A stretch of DNA of 18,355 bases, from NCBI GenBank assembly GCA_910585855.1, contig CAJUGZ010000049.1:1-18355 (forward strand), given 5' to 3'. The notes under the pieces were generated by a model. That model did no database searches. It saw only the letters and a program-made list of their open reading frames with translations, and was not told where the DNA came from. This DNA comes from an uncultured Lachnospiraceae bacterium (lineage in GTDB: Bacteria > Bacillota_A > Clostridia > Lachnospirales > Lachnospiraceae). Shown piece after piece: positions 13,323-18,355 of this stretch (positions are counted from its first letter, which is position 1; every line of letters starts with the position of its first letter). The translations under genes were made by a program, and so were the position numbers.

Positions 13323-14909
13323 ATGAAATTGTCTTTAGAATCGATAAAGGAAAAAGAAGCTTGGAAGGGCTATCATCTTCCAGAATTTGATCCAAAAGAA
13401 ATTATGGAAAATACTAAGAAAAAACCGCAGTGGATGCATTTTGGATCGGGAAATATTTTTCGTATTTTTCCGGCTGTACTTTGCCAGCGTTTGATTGAAC
13501 AGGGAAAGATGGATACCGGAATTGTCTGTTGTGAGGGATATGACGATGAAATTATTACAAAGTGTTTTCGTCCTTATGATAATTTAACCATAGGTGTTAC
13601 ATTGAATATGGACGGAAGGCTGGAAAAAGAAGTGATTGCTTCTATGGCAGAAAGCTTGACCATGCAGTATGATCAGGAGAGAATTACAGAGATTTTCTGC
13701 CAGCCTTCTCTTCAGATGGTATCTTTTACAATAACAGAAAAAGGATATTCGCTTCGCAATGCAGCACATGAATTAGTACCTGCGGTTTTGGAAGATATGA
13801 AAAATGGGCCAGAAAACTGCAAGACATTTATGGCACAGCTTACAGCAATGTGCCTTGCTAGAAAAGCAGCCTGCAATGCACCTTTGGCTTTGGTAAGTAT
13901 GGATAATTGTTCTCATAACGGAGAGAAACTGCAGGCAGCAGTTTTAGAGATTGCAAAAGCTTGGCTTGACAACAAAAAGATTGTACAGGAAGAATATGAT
14001 TATTTAGATCAGAAGATTGCATTTCCTTGGAGTATGATTGATAAAATTACACCTCGTCCGCATCCGGCTGTAGAGGAACAACTGATTGCAGACGGATTAG
14101 AAGAGATTAGCCCATTTGTCACAGCAAAACACACCTATATCGCTCCTTTTGTAAATGCAGAGAAGCCGCAGTATCTGGTAATTGAAGATCAGTTCCCAAA
14201 TGGAAGACCGCCTCTTGAGCAAGCAGGAGTGATTATTACCAGCCGGGATACTGTCAATAAAGTAGAGAAGATGAAAGTTTGTACCTGTCTCAATCCTCTG
14301 CATACCTGTTTGGCTGTCTATGGATGTATTTTAGGATACACTTCGATTGCAGAAGAGATGAAAGATCCGCAGCTTCGGGATTTTATTGATCAGATGAGCC
14401 ATAAGGAAGGGATGCCTTTTGTAGTAGATCCAGGAGTAATTGATCCAAAACAGTTTTTAAATGAAGTGTTAAACGAGCGTTTTCCAAATCCTTTTATGCC
14501 GGATACGCCGCAGCGAATTGCTACAGATACATCTCAAAAACTTTCGATTCGGTTTGGAGAAACAATAAAGGCTTATATAGAATCTTCTGAACATGATGTT
14601 TCAGAATTGACACTGATTCCTCTTGTACTTGCAGGATGGCTTCGATATCTGATTGGAGTGGATGACAGTGGAAAGAAATTTGAAGTAAGCCCAGATCCGC
14701 TGCTTTTGGATATGCAGAAAAAGATGATCGGAATAGAGTTGGGAGTAGGTGTTGACAAAGAAAAACTTCGACCGATTTTATCGGATGCTTCTATCTTTGG
14801 AGTGGATTTATATAAGTGTGGATTGGCAGAAAAAGTGGCCAGATACTTTACAGAACTGATGACAGGAGTAGGAGCAGTTCGGGCTACTTTGAAAAAATAT
14901 GTCGGATAA
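13323..14909 (+). CDS. uxuB: D-mannonate oxidoreductase (fructuronate reductase), long-chain mannitol dehydrogenase family
   Basis: Reduces D-fructuronate to D-mannonate with NADH, feeding UxuA. The 528-residue protein has an N-terminal Rossmann domain, with HFGSGNIFR (39-47) binding the cofactor. Further family motifs are SMDNCSHNG (192-200) and FPWSMIDKITPRP (234-246). The C-terminal all-helical domain begins with the catalytic helix region KVCTCLNPLHT (318-328). In classical members the catalytic lysine and asparagine are spaced K-x4-N-x2-H; here Lys318 and Asn324 are five residues apart (K-x5-N-x2-H). It is also about 40 residues longer than the E. coli enzyme, which fits a distinct Clostridia/Thermotoga-like subgroup. 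GAAAGGAG lies before the ATG. It is the last gene of the TRAP-uxu operon. A tagaturonate reductase role cannot be excluded. Confidence 0.9.
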   Translation: MKLSLESIKEKEAWKGYHLPEFDPKEIMENTKKKPQWMHFGSGNIFRIFPAVLCQRLIEQGKMDTGIVCCEGYDDEIITKCFRPYDNLTIGVTLNMDGRLEKEVIASMAESLTMQYDQERITEIFCQPSLQMVSFTITEKGYSLRNAAHELVPAVLEDMKNGPENCKTFMAQLTAMCLARKAACNAPLALVSMDNCSHNGEKLQAAVLEIAKAWLDNKKIVQEEYDYLDQKIAFPWSMIDKITPRPHPAVEEQLIADGLEEISPFVTAKHTYIAPFVNAEKPQYLVIEDQFPNGRPPLEQAGVIITSRDTVNKVEKMKVCTCLNPLHTCLAVYGCILGYTSIAEEMKDPQLRDFIDQMSHKEGMPFVVDPGVIDPKQFLNEVLNERFPNPFMPDTPQRIATDTSQKLSIRFGETIKAYIESSEHDVSELTLIPLVLAGWLRYLIGVDDSGKKFEVSPDPLLLDMQKKMIGIELGVGVDKEKLRPILSDASIFGVDLYKCGLAEKVARYFTELMTGVGAVRATLKKYVG

Positions 14910-15219
14910 TATTGGTAAGGGCAGTTTTTCAATATAATTGAATAGTTAAATTTCAAATAAAAATTTAGAACAGCAGAATTATATAATAAAAAGCTAGGGA
15001 AAAGAGTTAGTTTTTTGATATATGATTTTGCTGTTTTTTCTGTTTTCTGGGAGGGGGACGCCAAAATCCAATAGAAGGATTTAAAATCTCAATCGGTTTA
15101 TGATGAATCGTTGCGGATGGAAGATTTGCTATTTTTCCGAAAATGTTAAAATGCGTTGCTTGCGGCAACGGGCAGTTTAGCCTACAATAGGGGTAACAAT
15201 CGAAAGGAGGCTATCCCTA
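14910..15219. other. Intergenic region after uxuB with weak hairpins and a repeat fragment
   Basis: No gene is seen on either strand that is better than a shadow. There are weak AT hairpins (TAAATTT/AAATTTA at 14947-14967) and an A-rich/T-rich bulged stem ending in TTTTTT near 14989-15016, which could end the uxu operon. A family B repeat fragment lies at 15056-15082. Upstream of the XRE gene lies a CGTTGC-ttgcg-GCAACG hairpin, and a TAGCCT/AGGCTA pairing that would bury the AGGAGG ribosome binding site. Confidence 0.45.
15056..15082. repeat. Collapsed family B repeat end
   Basis: GGACGCC at 15056-15062 preceded by GGG and followed by AAAATCCAA matches the outer end of the repeat at 3084-3103. 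Only 7 bases later comes GGATTT (15077-15082), which pairs with AAATCC (15064-15069), the same stem found at the ends of that repeat with its interior missing. Confidence 0.45.
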
Positions 15220-15729
15220 ATGCTCAACGAAAATATTAAAGCAATCAGAAAATCAAAGGGACTTTCACAACAAGAGCTTGCTGTCAGGCTGAACATCGTG
15301 CGACAGACAGTTTCTAAATGGGAGCAAGGATTATCAGTTCCCGATTCTGATATGTTAATCTCCTTATCAGAAGTGCTTGAAACACCTGTAAGCACACTGT
15401 TGGGAGAAACTGTTATTGAAACGGAGGCGGATACTTTAAAAGCCATTTCCGAAAAATTGGAGGTGATAAACTTGCAACTGGCACAAAGGAAAACCATGAG
15501 AAGAAAAATGATGTATTGGTCGCTTATTTTGTTATGCACAATTATAGTAATAGTCTTTGCAATCTTATTGGAATTAGAAAGTTCTTACTTGGGGTGGAAT
15601 TATAGTGACCCTGAAACTGCTGTTCTTGGAGTGGTATTTCACTCATTTGAATGGCTGTTTGTCAGAATAGCACCGATTATCCTTATTGGGGCAATTATTG
15701 GAATTTTCTTAACATGGAAGAAAGAATAA
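15220..15729 (+). CDS. XRE-family HTH regulator with two membrane segments
   Basis: A 169-residue protein with an N-terminal Cro/CI-type helix-turn-helix (about 1-62), showing IKAIRKSKGLSQQELAVRL, VRQTVSKWEQG and DSDMLISLSEVL. A short Glu-rich linker/coiled coil (65-88) follows. Two hydrophobic segments are seen near 92-114 and 139-163, so the DNA-binding domain should sit on the cytoplasmic face of the membrane. Such membrane-tethered regulators are common in Firmicutes, usually with unknown signals. AGGAGG precedes the ATG by nine bases. It stands alone, convergent with the lipoprotein gene. The leader can fold so that AGGCTA, overlapping the ribosome binding site, pairs with TAGCCT, which might moderate translation. 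Targets are not apparent, though the lipoprotein gene 30 bases away is the nearest candidate. Confidence 0.88.
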   Translation: MLNENIKAIRKSKGLSQQELAVRLNIVRQTVSKWEQGLSVPDSDMLISLSEVLETPVSTLLGETVIETEADTLKAISEKLEVINLQLAQRKTMRRKMMYWSLILLCTIIVIVFAILLELESSYLGWNYSDPETAVLGVVFHSFEWLFVRIAPIILIGAIIGIFLTWKKE

Positions 15730-15758
15730 AACCATCCTTTTTGGACAAAACTCGGATT

Positions 15759-16217
15759 TTAAGATTTATCGCAATCGGAAGATTTTGTATAGTAAAAAGT
15801 GTCCCCATTTTTTAGATACTCCCAAGTGGAATCTGTAAAAGTGACAGTTGCTGTTTGATCCTTAATAGTAATAATACCGCTGATTGGATTTCCGGCAGGA
15901 TCTGTTGCCGTGAAGTACATACCATCTGCAGTTAGTTCTCCGATTCCGTCATCCATATAAGCTAAACGGTAGATTCCTATTATAATCTGGTATTTTCCGC
16001 TGTCGTCCTTTTCAATTTCAAGAAACGGTTCTTCAACATCGGAGTCTAAATATTCTCCAATATAGATAGCATCATTTAAATAGGGAGTTGGTTGGGATGA
16101 CGTTTCTATAGATAGTTTTGGCGGTAATTCAGTTGTAGCTGTATTTGAAGTTTTCTGAGTACAGCTACTTAATAGTATTATTCCCGTATAAAGAAAGATT
16201 AAAATTTTATGTTTCAT
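15759..16217 (-). CDS. Putative lipoprotein of unknown function
   Basis: The 152-residue protein starts MKHKILIFLYTGIILLSSC, a short lipoprotein signal peptide whose lipobox LSSC places the lipidated Cys at position 19. A Thr/Ser-rich linker follows, then a compact beta-rich domain (about 45-150) with YIGEYLDSDVEEPFLEIEKDDSGKY and later GIITIKDQTATVTF and YLKNGDTFYY. The repeating strand pattern suggests a small beta-sandwich or barrel, but I do not recognise a family. The frame opens at 16241, yet GGAG lies just before the ATG at 16217 and the promoter -10 at 16243-16248 would put the transcript start downstream of 16241, so 16217 is the likely start. It is convergent with the XRE regulator gene and has its own promoter. 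Confidence 0.85.
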   Translation of the reverse strand: MKHKILIFLYTGIILLSSCTQKTSNTATTELPPKLSIETSSQPTPYLNDAIYIGEYLDSDVEEPFLEIEKDDSGKYQIIIGIYRLAYMDDGIGELTADGMYFTATDPAGNPISGIITIKDQTATVTFTDSTWEYLKNGDTFYYTKSSDCDKS

Positions 16218-16242
16218 AATAAATACTCCTTTTTTAAACAAA

Positions 16243-16270
16243 ATTATAGCATATTTATAAAGATATTCAA
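16243..16270 (-). promoter_or_regulatory. Sigma-A promoter of the lipoprotein gene
   Basis: On the minus strand, TTGAAT (16270-16265), a 16-base spacer ending in TGC, and TATAAT (16248-16243), an extended -10 promoter. The leader would be only about 20 bases, which fixes the lipoprotein start at 16217. Confidence 0.65.
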
Positions 16271-16315
16271 TAGTATAATTTAATTAGACTTTTGAAGGTA
16301 AAGTGCTGCTGCAAA

Positions 16316-16432
16316 GGGGTTTCTTTCATTGGACGCCAGAGGCAGTTGGTCGGATCACGGCAGAAGTTTGGATGAGATTCTTTTTTCGAATCTGGCGTCC
16401 TCTATTTATATTTTTTGAAGCCAAATAGAGGA
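16316..16432 (+). repeat. Repeat mosaic: family A 5' end followed by two hairpins
   Basis: TTTCTTTCA-TT-GGACGCCAGAGGC (16320-16343) repeats the 5' part of the element at 1-188 with few changes, but the following sequence is different. GGACGCCAGA (16331-16340) pairs perfectly with TCTGGCGTCC (16391-16400). Immediately after, TCCTCTATTT (16398-16407) pairs perfectly with AAATAGAGGA (16423-16432). The two stems share three bases. No gene is visible in 16242-16657 apart from this mosaic and the flanking promoters. Confidence 0.6.
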
Positions 16433-16572
16433 AGCCAAAAGCAGAATAAAGATCGATTCAAAGTCCCTCCGTTTTCTAACATAAGAAAGAAGTGAAGGTA
16501 TAGGAAAAATGAAAATTGTAGAATTATAGAAAAAATTGTAAAAAAATAGAAAAAGTTGTCGAACGAAATTCC

Positions 16573-16601
16573 TTGAAATTTCCAATTTTTCGACTTATAA
16601 T
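16573..16601 (+). promoter_or_regulatory. Sigma-A promoter of the surface-protein genes
   Basis: TTGAAA (16573-16578), a 17-base spacer and a perfect TATAAT (16596-16601). GTCGA (16558-16562) and TCGAC (16590-16594) flank the -35 and spacer as an inverted repeat, a possible operator. The transcript start would be about 45 bases before the gene at 16658. Confidence 0.7.
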
Positions 16602-16657
16602 GGTAAAAGTTTACAAAATTTGGTTTTTTATTACAAATAAGGGAGGGATAATTGATT

Positions 16658-17170
16658 ATGAGTAAAGGAAAAAAAAGGACATTGGCAGTTGTCGGAATTC
16701 TTTTGCTCTTGGCGTTGACAGTAGGGATTTGCTATATTATTTTTACTAAAAATACTGCTGAGGCTGATTTGCTATATGAAGATAATGCTACAATGGGAAT
16801 TATGCCGGGAATTGATATTGAGCAAAGGCAGGCAGAGTTGCAGGAATTATTGGATCGAAGTATGATTGCTTTTTCTATTAATACTTCTCCTGTGTTTTTG
16901 AATGGGACTTCAGAGGGAAATTTGCTGATTGAAAATCCGGGGCATAATGCAAAACTTCTGCGGATTAATATTTTGATAGATGATACAGAAGAGGAAGTAT
17001 ATGCTACAAAGTTTTTAAAACCGGGAACTTATATTGAATCGGCTAAGTTGGATAAGGTTTTGGAGAAGGGCAGCTATAATGCAACCGCTTATTTTTCTGC
17101 TTATGATGAAGAAACCGGAGAGTATATCGGGCAGACCGGAGCACAGATTGTGATTAATGTGCAGAATTAA
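16658..17170 (+). CDS. Membrane-anchored exported protein, unknown function
   Basis: A 170-residue protein with a basic N-terminus (MSKGKKR), one hydrophobic segment (about 8-30) serving as signal anchor, an acidic stalk (35-65) and an extracellular domain (about 68-170). The domain has strands such as FLNGTSEGNLLIENPGHN, LRINILIDD, PGTYIESAKLD and GSYNATAYFSAYDEE, an immunoglobulin-like pattern. I recognise no named family. An in-frame TTG at 16652 is closer to the GGGAGG (16641-16646) and could be the start, adding two residues; I prefer the ATG. It has a strong promoter and is followed after 76 bases by a second exported protein and then an EpsG-like gene, so a role at the cell surface is likely. 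Confidence 0.8.
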   Translation: MSKGKKRTLAVVGILLLLALTVGICYIIFTKNTAEADLLYEDNATMGIMPGIDIEQRQAELQELLDRSMIAFSINTSPVFLNGTSEGNLLIENPGHNAKLLRINILIDDTEEEVYATKFLKPGTYIESAKLDKVLEKGSYNATAYFSAYDEETGEYIGQTGAQIVINVQN

Positions 17171-17181
17171 TATTTTATGGT

Positions 17182-17199
17182 TTTATCAGAAATGATAAA
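17182..17199. other. Short hairpin between the two surface-protein genes
   Basis: TTTATCA (17182-17188), loop GAAA and TGATAAA (17193-17199) form a 7-bp stem. There is no U-tract after it, so it is more likely an RNA-processing or stability element, or a weak attenuator, than a full terminator. Confidence 0.35.
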
Positions 17200-17246
17200 G
17201 ATTGTGCTATAGACATACTGTAATAAATGCCGATTAGGAGGTATTT

Positions 17247-17834
17247 ATGAAGAAAAAATCAGTTATTTTACAACTTGCAGTAGCAGCAACATTACTTTTT
17301 TCTACGGCTGCATATGCTGCGGACATTACTTCAACACAGGATATTCCGGTTGGCAGTTCCGGGCAGATGGAAATGGTTGGAACAATAGAGCCATCGATTC
17401 TTTCTGTTACAATGCCGTCTTTTGTTCCATTTAATATCAGCAATAGTCTTTCTACACAGAATAAGGTTATTTCTCCGAGAATTAATGTAAAGAATAATTC
17501 TAACGTTCCGGTTCAGGTAGATGTTACTTATGCAAGTGTAGATATCAGTAAGCTGAAAAATACACAGTGGAGCGATACAGGGGCTGTAAATGCAAATCAG
17601 ATTGCGATTGGCTTGAAAGAGGAAGAAACAGAGAATACAATGCCGACGGATTTAGCACATGCTAGATGGTTGAAAGCAAATGTAAAACAGGATATGAATG
17701 TTATGATTCTGGATGCAAATCAGGAAGGGGCAATGTATGTTGTCGGGACATTGGGACAAAATGTTTCAGAAAGTGCAACATTTAACGTAACGCCTACTTT
17801 TGTTGTCAGCAGAACATCAATTACAGAAAATTAA
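17247..17834 (+). CDS. Secreted surface protein with beta-rich WxL-like/adhesin-like domain
   Basis: A 195-residue precursor with a classical signal peptide (MKKKSVILQLAVAATLLFSTAAYA, cleavage expected near AYA-AD, about residue 24). The mature part begins with a polar stretch, then VGTIEPSILSVTMPSFVPFNIS and ISPRINVKNNSNVPVQVDVTYASV, a strand pattern often seen in Gram-positive surface proteins with WxL-like or pilin-like folds. TATFNVTPTFVVSRTSI-like strands (SATFNVTPTFVV) close it. There is no LPXTG sorting signal, no second membrane segment and no true WxL motif, so it is either released or held non-covalently. GGAGG precedes the ATG. Its neighbours are the anchored protein upstream and an EpsG-like gene 66 bases downstream. 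The function is not known. Confidence 0.8.
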   Translation: MKKKSVILQLAVAATLLFSTAAYAADITSTQDIPVGSSGQMEMVGTIEPSILSVTMPSFVPFNISNSLSTQNKVISPRINVKNNSNVPVQVDVTYASVDISKLKNTQWSDTGAVNANQIAIGLKEEETENTMPTDLAHARWLKANVKQDMNVMILDANQEGAMYVVGTLGQNVSESATFNVTPTFVVSRTSITEN

Positions 17835-17900
17835 ACAATTTCTTTGAAAAGGCATTTGTTATAGTATGTGTATATATAAAAACGATAAAGGAGTATCGCC

Positions 17901-18355
17901 ATGACCGTTTATTATTTTTTGATTTTTGCATTGATGGGTCTGGGGTATGTTCTGACAGAAAAGAAAAAGGAAAACAAATTAACGATCTGCTATTTAGCGG
18001 TATCGTTTTTTGTGTTTACTTTTATTGCCTCGTTTCGTTATGCGATTGGATTTGATTATTTTTCTTATCAGGAGATTTATGAAAGAGTTGCAGAATGGAC
18101 GTTTGGCGATATTTTTTCTTTTTATTGGTATGAACCATTTTTTTTTCTTTTATGTAAATGTTTTTCTTTATTTGGCTGTTCGTTTTCTGGTTTTTTATGG
18201 GGGATTAATGCTTTTTTATTTTTGGTAGCGGTTTGGTTTATTTATCAGGAATCGAAAATGCCTTGGATTAGTGTAGGGCTTTATATTATGCTGCAGTTTT
18301 TTGCTTATAATATGAATTTAATTCGGCAGTCGATAGCAGTAGCTTTTTTTTTGAT
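17901..18355 (+). CDS. EpsG-family membrane protein (exopolysaccharide polymerase-like), cut by window end
   Basis: An open frame from ATG 17901 to the window edge gives 151 codons with no stop. It starts MTVYYFLIFALMGLGYVLTEKKK and has at least four hydrophobic segments. FIASFRYAIGFDYFSYQEIYE (about 42-62) is the EpsG signature (Arg, Gly, Asp-Tyr, Tyr). NMNLIRQSIAVAFF near the edge is the second conserved block. Family members are Wzy-like proteins of 350-400 residues thought to polymerise exopolysaccharide repeat units at the outer face of the membrane. AAAGGAG lies before the start. A smaller overlapping frame at 18010-18228 is a shadow. It implies that a polysaccharide locus continues beyond the window. 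Confidence 0.85.
   Translation, partial: MTVYYFLIFALMGLGYVLTEKKKENKLTICYLAVSFFVFTFIASFRYAIGFDYFSYQEIYERVAEWTFGDIFSFYWYEPFFFLLCKCFSLFGCSFSGFLWGINAFLFLVAVWFIYQESKMPWISVGLYIMLQFFAYNMNLIRQSIAVAFFL

Noticed and set aside
14573..15064. 163-codon open frame opposite the end of uxuB
   Set aside because: It is mostly antisense to a well-supported gene and has no start signal; residue mix is that of a shadow.
1..18355. CRISPR array or tRNA genes
   Set aside because: No regularly spaced direct repeats and no cloverleaf with the expected T-loop sequence were found on either strand by eye.

Overview
The window looks like chromosome of a low-GC Clostridia bacterium, most likely Lachnospiraceae. The evidence is the purine-rich GGAGG ribosome binding sites, sigma-A promoters of Firmicutes type, a DUF6145-like gene next to birA, a SleB-type wall hydrolase, an EpsG-family polymerase, and dispersed structured intergenic repeats of a kind I associate with this family. 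There are no rRNA, tRNA, CRISPR or phage modules.

Layout. 1-188: a structured repeat cut by the window edge. 191-1496 (minus): a DUF6145-like gene and the bifunctional biotin ligase/repressor birA. 1661-2949 (minus): ornithine carbamoyltransferase with a coupled small membrane protein, behind a near-consensus ArgR box. 2950-3806: a gene-free stretch with two facing copies of a ~160-bp element around a perfect AT palindrome. 3807-5063 (minus): exported SH3/SleB hydrolase with a clear promoter and terminator. 5302-5420: the last codons and right end of a dead IS605-type tnpB. 5495-7260 (minus): DUF1848 putative Fe-S protein plus a metallo-beta-lactamase-fold hydrolase. 7261-8252: a graveyard holding a diverged repeat copy, a possible gene remnant and an internally deleted IS200-type tnpA whose right end supplies the stop codon of the adjacent araC gene.

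8253-14909 is the main metabolic unit: a divergent AraC regulator (minus) and a five-gene plus-strand operon, dctP-dctQ-dctM-uxuA-uxuB. It imports a sugar acid with a TRAP transporter and takes fructuronate through mannonate to 2-keto-3-deoxygluconate. No hexuronate isomerase, KDG kinase or aldolase is present, so these must be elsewhere.

15220-16217 has a membrane-anchored XRE regulator and a convergent lipoprotein. 16242-16657 holds another hairpin-rich repeat mosaic and a good sigma-A promoter. 16658-18355 begins what looks like a cell-surface/exopolysaccharide locus: two exported proteins and a truncated EpsG-like membrane protein.

The least explained signal is the intergenic repeats. 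At least two sequence families are present, and most of the fragments carry the heptamer GGACGCC/GGCGTCC at an end. In one family the two copies keep a base-paired terminal stem although its sequence has changed on both sides, which suggests a structured RNA or a fold-back mobile element.
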